From positions 1 to 64,000 of the forward strand of contig JAPZLL010000029.1 in NCBI GenBank assembly GCA_036250225.1: a DNA stretch of 64,000 nucleotides, given 5' to 3'. The translations under genes were made by a program, and so were the position numbers. The notes below the pieces were generated by a model. That model saw only the letters and a list, made by a program, of their open reading frames with translations, did no database searches and was not told the origin of the DNA. Below, piece after piece: positions 11,034-24,663 of the stretch. Origin of the DNA: Cercophora sp. LCS_1. Its lineage: Eukaryota; Ascomycota; Sordariomycetes; Sordariales; Lasiosphaeriaceae. Each line of letters opens with the position of its first letter. Position 1 is the first letter of the stretch.

Positions 11034-13184
11034 ATGGCGGACCAACAGAACGGTGGTCCCGCCGACCGCGGGCGCCGCGAATCCATCTTATCGTCGTTTA
11101 TCCCAGAGTCGCTGCCTCTCCCGCCCTCCTTCCTCGAAACGTCCCCGATTGTGCGAGAAATCCTCCAGCGAGATATCACCGAGTGTTCGACCGACGACGA
11201 AGACGCAATTGGGTCCCAGCCATCCGACCACGAGTCTCAAAGGTCCTTTACCCAGGAAGATGCGAAGCTCGCATTCCACCCCAACGGCGTTGCATATGGC
11301 TGCGGTTACTCAACCGTCCCGCTCCCCGGCATCGACCGACCAGTGCCCAATCCTAGAGAGATTGAGCAGTCGCTGGAAGAGGAATTGAGGCTCCTGCAGG
11401 ACAACGAAATCCTTCCGAGACGCCATCGCGAAAGTGTCGTGGATCACGTCCTTCGCCAGGTTTTTAGCACAGCCGAACGCGACCATGAGGAACACATACC
11501 CGGAGAAACCGATCCCCTTCTCCCCGGTGAGACACCGACACCCCCAGCTGGGGAGATACATCAACTGTGGGAGGAAGCAGTGGCCGCCCATAAGCTGAAG
11601 ACGAGCTGGCAGCGTGAGGCCAAGACCTTGGTCAAATACGCTGCGCCATTGATCGTCACGTTTCTACTCCATTACTCGGTTACCATTGCTAGCGTCGTCA
11701 CGGTTGGCCGACTGGGTATGGTGGAGCTAGCTGCCGTCAATTGTAAGACCTCCCCTAATCCCTTGTTGACTTGGCTAACAAGAAGCAGTGGCAACCATGA
11801 CAGCCAGCATCACATGCTACGTTCCCGTTCAAGGTCTCGCAACCGCCCTCGACACCCTCTGCGCACAGGCATACGGTTCTGGACACAAACACCTGGTTGG
11901 CCTCCAAGCGCAGCGCATGACGTGGCTCCTCTGGCTTATCGAAGTACCAATTGCTGTACTCTGGTGGTTCTCTGAGCCGATTCTCGCGGCCTTGGTTCCA
12001 AGTAACCAGACAGCACAGGTCGCAGCCATGTACCTGAGGGTCTTGATATTCGGCATGCCTGGTGTCGCCGCGTTTGAGACGGGCAAGAGATTCGTGCAAT
12101 CCCAGGGCTTATTCCACGCCACAACCTTTACCCTACTCATTGGCGCGCCCCTGAGCGTGTTGCAGAATTGGTTGTTCGCGATCAAGTTTGGGTGGGGTTT
12201 TGGAGGCGCAGCCGTTGCGATGGCGATTACACAGAACTTATTGCCCATCTTGCTCGCCATGTACGTCAGGTTCATCGAGGGTATGGAGTGTTGGAACGGA
12301 TTGACAAGGAAGGCGTTCAGCAGTTGGGGTATGTGTTGCGTCGTTCTGATATCCGGTCGAGGTGCTAACATTCCCAGGCCCCATGATTAAGCTGGCATTC
12401 CCGGGGATGGTCATGATCGAGGCTCAGTTCTCCGTGTTGGAGATTCTTACCATTGCCGCGGGCAGGCTTGGGACCGCCAAGCTAGCAGCGCAGAGTGTGC
12501 TCGTCACAGTGACTTCCACCTCGTTCAACATTCCCTTCCCACTGGCCATTGCTACCTCGACTCGCGTGGCGAATTTCATCGGAGCTGGGCTCAGTGATGC
12601 AGCATGGGTGACGACCAAAGTGGTACGTGATGGTTCCCAAACGGAAGACATGTGATCCGTTGGCTAACTAATTGACCAGTCTATTGTGGCTGCTTGTATT
12701 GTTGGTTGCATCAACCTTTCCATTCTGGCGAGTTTGCGGACGGAGATCGCGTCGGCATTCACTGAGGACGAAGATGTGATCAGCACGGCTTCTCGTGTCA
12801 TGCTTGTGTGTGCTGTCATGCAGATCTTTGACTCCCTCGCGGCTGTTTCGCATGGTATTCTTCGTGGCGTGGGTCGTCAAGCCATTGGTGGATATGCCAA
12901 CCTCTTTGCATACTACTGCGTCGCCCTGCCTGTCGGTCTGTCGACAGCATTTGCGCTCGGATGGGAGTTGAGTGGGCTTTGGGTTGGCCTCGCTGCTGGG
13001 CTCTTTGTGTAAGTCCTACCCAGTCATTTCCTAAACGCCAATACGATGCTAACTCCTCGACAGCGTCTCGGCACTTGAGCTGTTGTATTTGTTCAGCGCT
13101 GACTGGGACGCGGCTGTTGTGCAGGCCAGGAGCAGGATGGAAGCCGAGGATATCAACAAAGACCTCAAAACTACGGTGGTCTGA
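11034..13184 (+). CDS. MATE family multidrug/metabolite exporter
   Basis: Five exons: 11034-11742, 11789-12328, 12378-12622, 12680-13008 and 13064-13184, all with GT-AG introns of 46-57 bp and consistent phase, giving about 647 residues. MATE proteins exchange cations or metabolites for protons or Na+ across vacuolar or plasma membrane. The first 200 residues are soluble and acidic and end with ETDPLLPG, a [DE]xxxLL dileucine-type signal that in yeast relatives sorts to the vacuole. The membrane part follows, with family-like stretches such as ETGKRFVQSQGLF, GAPLSVLQN and ITQNLLP. The closest type is the yeast ERC1/YDR338C group. Vacuolar location is an inference from the dileucine motif. Confidence 0.9.
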
Positions 13185-13582
13185 TGAGCGGGGAGGTATT
13201 GGAACTCATCTTTTTTGCAGGACGCTACCCGGAGTAGACATGGATGCCAGAAAAAGTATGTGGATAGGATCGAGAAGTTGATGTAGCAGAATTGTAAAAT
13301 GATGGCTACGATTGACCTAGGTTTCTCGTGCCGCGCCCCGCAGTCACAATGGTTGGTGAGACGGAAGAAAATACCCACCAGTCACTTTGGGAGAGATTCA
13401 TATATGGCTGCCAAGCCTCTGTTACCAGTGTCGGCTACCCGGTTGATATTCAGCTGGACCCCCATCGCTCGGTATTACACCACGACCCGGCTGAAGCGGG
13501 GAGTTGCTCGAGATTTCTACGCGTGCGCTAAATTCCCCGAACCTCAACCTCCCTCAGTATTCCCGATGACAAAATCACCAAA
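13185..13582. other. intergenic, no feature seen
   Basis: Spacer between the MATE gene and the GH106-like gene; only short chance frames. Confidence 0.45.
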
Positions 13583-16500
13583 ATGAGGCTCTCACACTCC
13601 CTCATCACCCTCCTCGGGACACTAGCAACATGCCAATCGCAACCCTCACCCCCCTCCTCAATGACAATCCTCCCCTCATTCACCCTCCCACCATCCTCCT
13701 CCCGCCCCAAATTCCGCTACTGGTTCCCCGACGCGAGCGTCCCACCCGCAGCAGTCGCATCCGACATCGCCGAACTCTCCGCCGTCTCAGCAGGCGGCCT
13801 CCAGTTCCTCGGCTTCTACAACCAGGGTTTCCCTCCCGTATCAACCGATTGGTCCCGCTACGGCTTTGGAACGGCCGCGTTCAAGGAACTATTGCGTGTC
13901 GCGCTCAAAGAGGCGGAACGGTATGGATTGCGTGTTGATATCCCGCTTGGTCCCAACACGGCGGCTGGCGTACCGGCTGTTCCGCGGACGGAGGGGTTGG
14001 CGATGGAGTTAGTTATGGGGAGCATGAGTGTCAATTCCACACAAACTGTGAGGTCGGTTCCGCAGCCAAAGTTGGATTTTAATAAGGGGTATTTGGGCGG
14101 GTGGGTGCACGAGCCTGAGAATTGGGGAGCGAGTGAGTTGGTGAGTGCGGTGGCGGGACGGGTTGTCAGGAGGAATGGGAAGGTAGTTACGCTGGATGGG
14201 AAGAGTTTGGTTGATGTCAGGGAGGCTGTGAGCAATGGGACGGGGTGGAGACCTTCTGGTCAAGGGGAGTGGGTTGTTTTTGGGGTTTGGGAGAGGTACT
14301 CCAACGAGAGGAGTTGTGTTAGTTCGGCAAGGGTGGAGCAGGGGAATTGGGTTGGGAATGGGAGTTGGATGGTGGATCATTTTAGTGCGGCAGGGGCGAA
14401 GAAGATGACGGGGTTTTGGGATGAGGAGTTGCTGGATGATGAGGAGGTGGATGGGTTGTTGCGGAAGGTTGGCGGGTACTGTAAGTTGTCCCAGAGCTAC
14501 ACGCGGGTGGATTGTGCTGACAAAGGTAGCGTGGGAGGATAGTATGGAGATGATGGCAGCTTTGTGGTGGACGAAGGGGTTCGTGGAGAAGTTCAAGAAG
14601 AATAGGGGTTATGATCCGAGGAGTTATCTGCCCGCATTCTTTCAGGCTAAGAACCTCTGGAATGGGTATGGCGAGCCGTACGATACGAGCTATACGATTG
14701 ACGGGGAGCCGGCAGATGGAGGGAAGTATGCTGAGGATTATCGGTTGACATTGAGCGAGGGGTATCGGGATTACTTGAGAGCTCATGAGGAGTGGGCGAA
14801 CAAGAGAGGCATGGCTCATTCGACCCAGCCGGCATATAACATGCCGCTTGACATGGTACGCTCTTATTTCGACCCGAAAGCACCACTAACATACTGCAGT
14901 CGGCCTCAATCCCGGTTGTTGGCGCACCAGAACTCGAGTCCCTTGGCTTCGGCGAGTCGATCGAGAACTACCGGCAGTTCACAGGCCCGGCACACCTTTT
15001 TGGGCGGAACATCATCTCAACTGAGATCGGAGCTCAGAGAGGAGGCGCATATGCCCAGCCGATCCCCAGGCTTCTTGGTCTTTTTCAGGACTCCTTTGCA
15101 GCAGGCGTCAACACGCTCGTGATCCACGGGATGGCATATGGCGGAGCGTATACAGGGACTACATGGCCGGGCTACACGCCGTTCCAGTACGAGTTTTGTG
15201 AGATGTGGGGGCTAAGGCAGCCGTCATGGAGACACATGAACGACACATTGCTCTTTGCATCAAGGGTCAGCGAGGTTCTCAAGACTGGAGTTCCCAAGGT
15301 TGACTTGGCTTTTCTTGCTTGGAAGCATCCGTGGTCGGCCAGAGCGGTATTCCCGGGCGGGGATCTCAACGCAGCTGGATACACATACGAGTATCTCGGA
15401 CCGGATAATTTGGCGTCACCCGAGGTCGAAGTCAAGGATGGTATCCTGGCGCCAGATGGGCCGGCATACAAGGCGTTGGTGATTTATGGGCAAACTCGAA
15501 TTTCTCCCTCGGCATCGGCGGCGCTTCTGCGCTTTGCAACAGCTGGTCTGCCCATATTCATTGTAGGAACTGTGCCAAACAATACCATTGGCTCGGTGGG
15601 ACAGGAGGCGGTAGCTGAAAACATGTCGAGGCTAACCGGCGGGGGATTTGGACATGTAAAAGTTTTATCGACAGACAGGTTTAACGCTCTGGTGTTGAGG
15701 GACGCCGACATCTTCCCAAAGTTATCTGCGGAATCAATCGACGGTGCGCCAAACGCAAGCCAGCTCTACAGTGTCTGGCGTGCTGACCAAAAGACCGGGC
15801 TGCACCTAGTCTATCTCCTCAACAGGGGAGCGGCTTCGACTTTCAGTCTGTCATTCACAGTCGACAGCGACCTCATTCCCTACCGTTTGGACCCCTGGAC
15901 TGGAGAGCAATCACCGGTTCCAAGATATCTCCCGACAGGTGATGGCGTGTCAATGAGACTCACTCTCGCCAAAGGTCAAGCGACAATCATCGGATTCAAG
16001 AAGACCTCGGAAGACAGACCACCCACGTACGTGGTCTCTCATTCATCAAACCTCGCTCGAATCTTCTACGACAATTCCGGCAGTCTGTTCGCCTATGTTG
16101 ATGATACATCTGAAGCGAGTGCCCTCCTGTCTACAAACGCCGAGGCGATAGTTCCTGAAGTCTCTACTTCTCTCCCAGCACCGATATCACTAGGACCATG
16201 GAACTTATCCGTCGAGTCCTACTCAGCACCAAACACGCTGCCAACATCATCAGTTTCTCCCAACAGGACTGTGATTACAGTACCAGCGCCACTGGCAACC
16301 CTGACGCCGTGGACAAAGATCCGCGGACTTGAAAGGTCGAGTGGGGTGGGGATATACCGCGCGACAGTTACCCTACCGGCGGCTCCTCAAGGGCTGGAGC
16401 TGGGATACACGATCCATCTCACAGGACAGGTCTATAACACTGTTCGTATCCGGGTCAATGGACATGTGGTGCCGGCGATTGATCCCGCCGCACCAGGAGA

Positions 16501-16720
16501 GGGTAGGGATGTGTCGTCGTTCCTGAAGCAAGGGCAGAACGAAGTGGTGGTTGAAGTTACGAGCACACTGTTCAACGCTGTAAAAGCGAGGATGAATGAT
16601 GTGAAAAGTATTGGGAAGGGGATTCATGTGCCGAAGTACTATAGCGAGGTCAACTGGGCTGACTTTGGGCTGGTTGGGGAGGTGGTGGTTAAATCGTGGA
16701 GGAAGTTCAAGTTGGCTTGA
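13583..16720 (+). CDS. secreted glycoside hydrolase, GH106-like (putative alpha-L-rhamnosidase)
   Basis: Three exons (13583-14480, 14530-14855, 14900-16720) join in phase to about 1014 residues. An N-terminal signal peptide (MRLSHSLITLLGTLATCQS) is followed by the FRYWFPDASV start of the fold, then YGFGTAAFKELLRVALKEA and IPLGPNTAAGVPA. Exon 2 holds WEDSMEMMAALWWTKGF and KNRGYDPRSYLPAF, which resemble the acid/base region of large GH106/GH2-like rhamnosidases. Exon 3 begins with the PELESLGFGE and GANTLVIHG-like region and ends with a beta-sandwich domain of carbohydrate-binding appearance. Such enzymes release rhamnose from pectin side chains or flavonoid glycosides. The family label rests on pattern recognition only; it may be filed as an uncharacterised secreted hydrolase in databases. 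Confidence 0.72.
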
Positions 16721-17635
16721 TTAGAGCGACAATCTGCGGTCAATCGACGGTACATGCTGGTTTGGGACTCAGTGTGGGCGGAAGCTTTCCGCTGGCGATG
16801 GGCAGACTAAGCTTTGGGGATTCTCGGCTGACATTCCCAAGGGCTTGCTTACTTCAAAGACTCCCCGCGTATCATTGGCCACTCTATGTTCTTTGCATTG
16901 CGGCTGGACCGCACGTCTTCGGGCGTAACGCATTAGGTGCTCGTGAAAGTGACTGATCACGACACACTACAGTGATGTCCCGTCATTATCGACCGAACGA
17001 GAATATGATGGCAAAGTCCCGGGTCAGGAAATGGCCAATCTATGGCTTTTCTGTCCCTCCTTTACATGCCTTTCTAGCTTGGATGCGGGGTTTTCCTGGA
17101 ATGCAATGGGGAAAATGTGGCTGGCTGAGCTGCATGATGGCACCTGGACGTGGAGTCTAGAACGCTGGCCTGCTAGTTTACCGGCGAGGCTCTGGGGGCG
17201 AAGGAGTAAACCAAAAGCCCGCAATACCGTGCCGGTGGTGTATGCCGAAGGGTGCAGTCCGCAGCGGTCTTGAACCGAGTGTTGACCAGCTGAGGCGTCG
17301 ACAATGGGTTGACAAGTGGGTGTTGGGATTCCGTTACCATACCTACTGAGGGTGTGTTGCACAAGAAACAAAGATAACAGCCCAAGGAACGAAAGCTCCG
17401 GTCGTGGTAAATGCGTGTCCTTTTCGGCTTTATAAGAGTGCGCGGAGGCACAAGAAGTTTTGAAAGATTCGAGTTCACAACAAGTCCTAGTTCGCTACAT
17501 CATTCTCCCTACTACCCAGTTACCTTGCTCCCGCAGCTACCTGTTCACTCAATCAGTCCTCTCAGATCCTCACAAGCCCACCTAGTCCCCACCCTGTCTT
17601 CCCAGACCCTTGTAGCCTCAACCATCGTGGTTGGT
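16721..17635. other. intergenic, no feature seen
   Basis: More than 900 bp with only short unconvincing frames. A TATA-like TTTATAAG near 17430 lies about 205 bp upstream of the tyrosinase fragment start. Confidence 0.45.
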
Positions 17636-18504
17636 ATGAACGCCTTGACCGGCGATGTGCAGCCACGGATGGACATTGATGTTCTCCTCACGACTCGCCC
17701 GGATACTTTCAATCTGTTTCTGCTGGCCATGCAAAAGTTTCAGGAGGACAAGGATCTCTTGGGGTACTTCTCCATAGCTGGAATCCATGGACTTCCCAGC
17801 ACTCCTTGGGATGGAGTGGTCAAGAGATTCAAAGACGTGAATGGAGGGTATTGCGCCCATGGCGTACCGATCTTTCCCACCTGGCATCGCCCGTACCTGG
17901 CGCTGCTCGAGGTATGCGCTTCCACACAGTCTGTATGCGCAGGCTCGTGTGTCACTAACATTCTGCATAGCAAACCGTCCACAAGAAGATGGTCGAGTTG
18001 GCAGGTGACTTCCAGCCTCCTCATCGGCAGAAGTACCTGGACGCAGCAAAAGGGTTTCGATTCCCCTACCTCGACTACTTCCGGCCTCGAGACTTCAAAG
18101 TCACGGTCCCCAACCTGGCCAAGCCGTCGCCATTCAACTTTCGCTTGCCTGACATCTTCAACGAACCCAAGATCACCCTATGCGTTGCTCCCCTGAACGA
18201 GATCAAGTACGATGTCGACAACCCCCTCTATGCGCACAGGTTCAGTGAAGCTCATGGACAGTTCTCTGCTGGAGATCAACGGTTAATTGTAAGTTGCCCA
18301 CCCACCCGCCGGCCTGTGATGTCGAAATGGATTCCTGACATAATTTCCCTTTTTTTTTAGGCCACGAAGAATGGCGGTAGAGGGTATTCGCTTACTCAAA
18401 CGGTGCGGCACCCTGCCAGCCCGACTTCCACAACACATGATCTCGGTACACAAAACATTGCAGCTTTATATGTGAACCGAATCGAAGATCTCTCGTTGAA
18501 ATGA
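17636..18504 (+). pseudogene. truncated tyrosinase (CuA half only)
   Basis: Exons 17636-17911, 17971-18288 and 18361-18504 splice cleanly in phase 0 to 245 residues. The copper-A region is present, with His in GIHGLPST, CAHGVPIF and TWHRPYL, as in tyrosinases that oxidise phenols. The frame ends with TGA after YVNRIEDLSLK, before any copper-B motif (HxxxH and the later DPxFxxHH). Without CuB the dinuclear site cannot form. No continuation was seen in the next 500 bases in any frame. It is therefore a truncated gene, or a gene reused for another role. A second tyrosinase with both copper regions lies at 58.1-59.4 kb. Confidence 0.75.
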
Positions 18505-18970
18505 CTTCTTGCTACCATGTTTGTATGTTCACGGGTCCAGACGCGTTCCGACTTCCCAAAGTGCATTTCGAGGTGCAAACTTTCCGAAGAAAAAGATGGG
18601 ATTTTCTTTTGCTTCTTTCTCCTCTCCTTGTTCTTCTTTTTTCTGAATGGAAATAACAGCAGAAAGCACATGAAACGTCCTGTCCATCGAACCCCAATTG
18701 CTTGCGTCCTTCATTTCGAGGTTGAAGTGAGGCAGATACTCTACTAACACCCTAGGTCCTGACAATATCTGACCCGTGGCTAAATGTGACGCTATCTGTT
18801 AAGCAAGGAGGCCTCGATGTTAGGCCGTCACAGTAACCCCGCAGCTGTCGGCAGGGGTCTGCGCAACACCGACTGCCCGACTTTATGGCCAGGCATCCAA
18901 AGTCAGAAAACTCACAGCCGCATCATGGTTGTACCCCCTAGCTCCGGTATCCGGTGATAAAAAGTCCAGC
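18505..18970. other. intergenic, no feature seen
   Basis: Contains a poly-pyrimidine stretch near 18598-18645. No tyrosinase remnant was detected here. Confidence 0.45.
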
Positions 18971-21900
18971 ATGACACCACGCATCGATTTCAGCCCGGCG
19001 ACATGGAGTGATGCAGTCAAGGCATCCCGCGAGCTCCTCAGCAAAGCGGAGCGCGATCGATTCGGTCGTTCGGGCCCGCACGACATCATCACCGATTTTG
19101 AGGGCTCCCAGACCGCAGCCGGGAAGTCCAGTCGAGTGCAGAATATCTTGCGCAAAATCCAGCCACTTGTCTCCGCTATTGAGCGCTTTGGCAAACCGCT
19201 CGACGTCGTCGTGAATGCATCGCCCGAGATCTTATCGCCAGCGTGGGGCATCTTGAGGGCCGTTCTCATTGTGAGCTCTTCGTTCTGCCTCCTCTTCAGA
19301 AATGATTTGACCCACGACTGACGATATACAGATCGCTCGGGACTATGAGCTTTACTTTTCCAAGCTGCTCGACATGCTGCGTGACGTTAGCGATGCGATC
19401 CCTGGTTTCTACGTCTACGAGCAGCTCTTCCACAAGCACGCAGGGTTGAGGGAAGCGCTGGTAGCCATGTATTGCGACATCATCACATTTCTCGTCAAGG
19501 CGAAAAAGGTCTTCTCCAGTGGTTCCTTTCGTCTTTTTGGTCGGGTTACCTGGAAGCCGTTCGAGCAGACATTCCAAAGTTCTCTCGCCAGCTTGAAGCG
19601 TCACGGCGATCTTGTCCAGAGAGAAGCGAAGCTCGCCCATCTTGTTGAAGAGGCGCAGGCAAGACTTGACCTCGCACATGTAAAAGTACAAGTCGAGGAG
19701 CAAGTGAACAAGCAGGGTAAGTGGCTCAGACTTGACAACTTGAACTTCCAGCTACCGAGAAGCTCACCAACATTGTCCTTTAGCTCCAGCGCTACCGCAA
19801 GTCAAGTTCTGGCTACAGGCACGACAGTGCGAAGGAGAGAGGGACGACGTACGCATTGTACCCGGAACATGCCAGTGGGTCCTCGAGCGCCCCGAGCTCT
19901 CAACCTGGCTGGAACAGGAGACGACACAACTCCTCTGGCTATACGGCGCCCCGGGTTGCGGGAAGTCGTACATTTACACCAAGCTGCTTGACTACATTTC
20001 CAAACGCAGCCCCTTGGCCTTCTTCTACTTCTGCGGCGCCGACAACGGCCGAGTAACAACCTCCGCTCTCATTCGATCTTGGACGTACCAACTCGCCAAG
20101 ATGTTCCCGCAGGCAATGGCTTGTCTTCAATCCGTGATGCAAACCAGTGAAAATCGCGAAGCATCAAATAACGAGGTTAGGAACTTGTTTCTCTCCATCC
20201 TGGAACTATCACCATCTTGCATTCTTACGGTGGATGCTGTGGATGAGTGCCCCGACAGGGTAGAGCTTTTCAGACTGCTCAACCAGATTCCGACCCGGTT
20301 CAAGGTGTTCATCGCGAGCAGACGCTTGTTAGACTTATCGAACCAGCTTAGGACCCAGCGTTCCGGCCACACTTGCCTCGAGGTCACCGCTGCGATGACC
20401 GGCCAGGATATTGAACTTTACGTTGAACACTCTCTGTCCAGCGGAACACAGGTCTACGAACCCAAGCTCTCTCGACATATTCAGGAAAAACTTGCCCATC
20501 CGGGCGGCATGTTTCTCTGGGTCCGCCTCATGCTGGAACACATCGAGCAGCAAACCAGCGATGCTGAGATTCTGGACTGTCTCGAGCAGCTTCCTCAAAG
20601 CCTCTCGGAGAGATATGACCGCATCCTGGAAACCATCAATCGCCTGCCGCCTTCGCAACGACTACTCGCCCATAAAGTATTTTTCTGGTTAAATACCGCC
20701 CGACGCCCCCTGAGGGTGAAGGAAGTCTGCGCCTTACTTGCAGTCAGGCCATCAGAGGGCACAGCGACTGGATACGAGGCGACCAGAAGGGTTAGAGACC
20801 CAGAGCAGACTATCGTTGCTGTTTGTGGGTCACTGGTGACAGCCCGCGGCGCCGACAGGGTGCTGTATCCAATTCATTTCACCGTCACCGAATACCTGAG
20901 AGACTACATTAGCAAGTCCAGGACGGTGCAGGATGTGGCCTCGTTTTACCAATTCGAGCAACTGAAGTCCAGTAGCGGCATAGCGGCTGCCGTTTGTCTT
21001 CGATACCTATCGCTCGACGCAATTGCGGAGCATTTCAGGGGAACAGGCAACTTGCCCTCTAGCCATGAAGATATCATGGCACTGCAGTTTACAGAGACAC
21101 CGATACTTGACGCCCTTCTCTATGCAGGAAATAGCTGGTTTCTGCATCTTCAGGAGGCTGACGATCCAGAACAGGCCATCCTTGCCAACGGAATTGTCAG
21201 AGACGTTCTCAATACAGCAAGGGAGAATATGGAGATATCCTGGCGGATTTACTGGTTCTCTGGCTCAGACACCACCGAATCGGCCATCTGCCCGAGCAAG
21301 TTCTCACCAATCCACATCGCCTCGTACCTCGGTCTTGAAGCAGTGGTGCAGCACCTCTTGTCCAGCTGTGACCCAACCTTGGTCGATTCCATGGGAAGGA
21401 ATGCACTATGGTGGGCCGTAAGCAGGCGTCATGCAGAAACAAGCCGCGTCCTGGTGCAAGCCGGCGTGGTCCCCAAGCAACCGGATGCATGCTCAGTAAC
21501 GCCGCTCCACCGAGCAGCAGCGATAGGAGACGTCGAGTGTTTCGAAGCTTTACTGGCTGCCGACACGCGGTCAGTGGATCCCATCCAGGACGCAGAGGGC
21601 TGGACAGTCCTGCATTTCGCTGCTGCCCGGGGCCATGAGCCTATCGTCCGCAGCATATTGAACTCCAGTTTTAGCAGCGTATGCTATGGAACAAGACGTT
21701 CTCGGAACGGCCAAGGACGGACACCGTTACACCTCGCGGCTCTAAACGGGCACGCGCATCTGATACATGACCTCGCATTCGCACACTTGGCGGCAACCCG
21801 GACATCTGAATGGCTCAACGCCCAAGACGTCAAGGGTCAAACAGCCTTGCACCTGGCTGCAACAGCCGGACACCTCAAGGCCACCGAGACGCTGGTCATG

Positions 21901-23835
21901 TGTGCTGCAGATCCCACGATACTTGACAACTCTGGCAAAACCCCTGCCCATAGAGCACTCCAAATGGGAAATGAGACTATCGCTGCACTTCTTGCCGATC
22001 TATCCACCAGCTGCGCGGTCAAAGGCTGGACCGAGAAACGCCTCGTGCACGCAGCGGCCAAGCTTGATGAAGCCGAACTCGAGCCTTACACCGACGAGTT
22101 CATAGATGCCATTGTTTCCAGCAACCTATCATCCGAGGTTAACAGCAGGGATGCTCAGGATTCGTCCCTCGCTCACACCGCTATCAACGGCCATCACCTA
22201 GGCTTGACGGTGCTTGTCAGGAAGAAGCGGAAATGGAGTGTTACAGACGAGAGGGGTCGCTCCCTGTTGCACATCACAGCGGCCCTCGGCGAGACCTCGT
22301 GTGCCCGGGAGGTCATAAAACTAATGGACGCCAGCGATGAGGCTGCAAGTCAGTTTCTGGACCAGCAGGATGATCGCGGGTGGACTGCCTTGCACTACGC
22401 TGCTGGTGGCATGTTCGATGGTATCGCAAGACTGTTGTTAGAATCGGGCGCGTCTGCTGACCTCAAAAACCACGATGGTTTGACGCCGTTTGATCTGGCG
22501 CTCCAGGATAATCACGGCGACACTGTAGAGGTGTTGCTGAGGTTCGGCGGCATACCGGTCACTTATCTTGTTCAGGAGAACCTTGGATGGAGCGATCTTC
22601 ATCGCCAAGCCCACGACGGGACCCTGAGCAGCGATGCGGCGGACGCAGCCAACGTTGCTCTGCTGACTTCCCGTGATCGCTTCGGAAAAACAGCCATTTA
22701 CAGAGCACTCGCCATGGGTCACGCAGCCATCGCAAGGATGCTGGACAGAGTCGATTTCGATGTTGGTGACTGCATCAGCCTGGCCACCATCACAGCTGAT
22801 GCGTGTCCAGACGATTTGGAGATGCTACACCGGCTCATGGATCGACTCCCACCGTTCTCGCTACAGAACGCCGCCGAGGAGTCCCGAGGACTTGCCCAGC
22901 AACTCTTGGTCACAGCTGCTCAGCGCAACGATGTCCGAGCCATCCAGTTACTGTCCCGAGCAGGAGTGAGCCTGGACGTCCGCGACGCCTCTTCCACATC
23001 GAACAGACGTTCCACCGCCTTACAGCTCGCTATCGAGAAAGGGCACATGGATGCAGCCATTTGCCTGGTTGACAGTGGCGCCCAGGTTAACCTTCCAGAC
23101 GCATACGGGCATTTCCCCATCCACACGGCCTGCGAGAGCGTTGGCTCGGACATCGTCGAATACCTCTTACACCGAGGCGCAGATCCAAACCAGTACACAT
23201 TATTTTATGGCGAGTCCAGAGAGCCCACTCCGCTCAAAATGACGGTCGAACACTTTATATCAAGAGCCACCACGGCGGCGACACTAGAAAGCACACTCAC
23301 CATCATTCGCACTCTCCTCGACTATGGGGCACGACCAGACGCCGTGTCGAACACAACAGGGCCAAGCAACTGGGAGTATTCCCCTATCGTAACGGCTCTG
23401 TCGTATCTAAATCGTAGAAATATCGATGAACTCATACGATCCCGCTGCAAGATCATCGTCGATTTGTTCAGTGCCCGAGGCTTCTCTGCACTCCTCCGTT
23501 TGCCGAACAAAGACGGACTGGCTCCTATTCACCAGGCGGCCCGGGTAGGAGATGTTGAGGCTGTCAGGCGTGAGCTGCAAGATGGCGTCCCGGTTGATTG
23601 GCAGACATTCGGGTACCCTCGCAAACGGCCATTGGAGATTGCGGTAGAGGGAAATAATCGGGAGTTGGTTGCTTTACTGCTTGAGTATGGTGCTGATGTC
23701 CAGGGGTATGTTGAGAGTGATAGCATGAGACTTGGTCGTTTAGGGCCTCGGAGTGGGGTTGTTTCTGTTGATGAGAGTGTACAGAAGATGGTGCTGAAGG
23801 CATGTAGGGCTCGGGGGATTCAGTCACCTTGGTGA
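18971..23835 (+). CDS. NLR-type NTPase with ankyrin repeats
   Basis: Exons 18971-19270, 19332-19716 and 19784-23835 give about 1578 residues. The N-terminal 200 residues are helical and of the fungal type that precedes NACHT domains (VVVNASPEILSPAWGILRAVL, then DVSDAIPGFYVYEQLF). I take it as a DUF7708-like domain. A P-loop GAPGCGKS sits near residues 283-290, followed by LTVDAVDEC (Walker B) and FIASRRLLDL (sensor-type), the STAND/NACHT pattern. Ankyrin repeats run from about residue 736 to the end (for example GWTALHYAAGGMFDGIARLL and GQTALHLAATAGHLKA). Such proteins are thought to sense non-self and trigger incompatibility or defence. The acceptor of intron 2 (19783) is the least certain junction. 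The ankyrin block is continuous and without stops, so the gene looks functional. Confidence 0.88.
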
Positions 23836-24663
23836 ACAGATAGGCAAAGGCACCCGCATCACGGGTTTGGTGATCGAACTGATGCGTTGCCCATGACGCC
23901 CATGCACGGATTTCATCTTCATGATGATAACTCGCAGTCAGCTACCTGGTAACCACAATCCCGTGTTCCATGTCCGATTTCAAGCCCTGGGCATTTTCTA
24001 CTTTTCCTTCCATGAGATCCCCTCCCAACACCATCAACATCGACTGTTATTCTTTGCTCCACGCATTAGAATAACAATTCAGTCGAGTCTCGAGGCCTCC
24101 TCTTCACTCCCTTTTGTGACGTCATGTGCCCGAAGCCTGTGATTGGGAAGTTCGGAAGTCGGAAAGGAGAAAAGGTCCAAGTTTGTTGATAGGGATGAAG
24201 CTACTGATTACGCGGTTTCTGTATTCCTTCCTTTTCCTTTAGCTCTCAAAAACAGCATGGATTTGGTCTGCAAATCTGGCGTCATCGCAAGATATGCCCA
24301 TCAAGGGACACGATGCCAAGCTTTTACCCCTCAGTGGGCAAAATCCCAACGCTTGGTGGAATCAGCAGGGGCTTGTTCAGCTGAACCAGAACATCGGTCA
24401 TTCCGAAACTGCTATGGCCCTAACATTAGCCCGTTATCAATTGGGCAAAGTCTGTTAAAAGGTCATCCCGTCGGTGTTTATTTCCTGTTTAGTCCCAAGC
24501 GCCAAGAAACACCGACATCTCATCCTCCTAAGGGTTCCTTGTCCTCCCAACCTGTCAGCATCAGGGACACAAACCCCTCATCACGACGTCACCCGTCGTG
24601 CAACGCGGAACACGGATGCGACAACACCTCAAAAGCCACATCCAAAGCCACATCCAAGCGAAA
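23836..24663. other. intergenic, PI-PLC promoter side
   Basis: A long frame crosses part of this stretch but has no recognisable domain. Direct repeats of CCACATCCAAAGC occur at about 24638-24660, just upstream of the PLC start. Confidence 0.45.
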
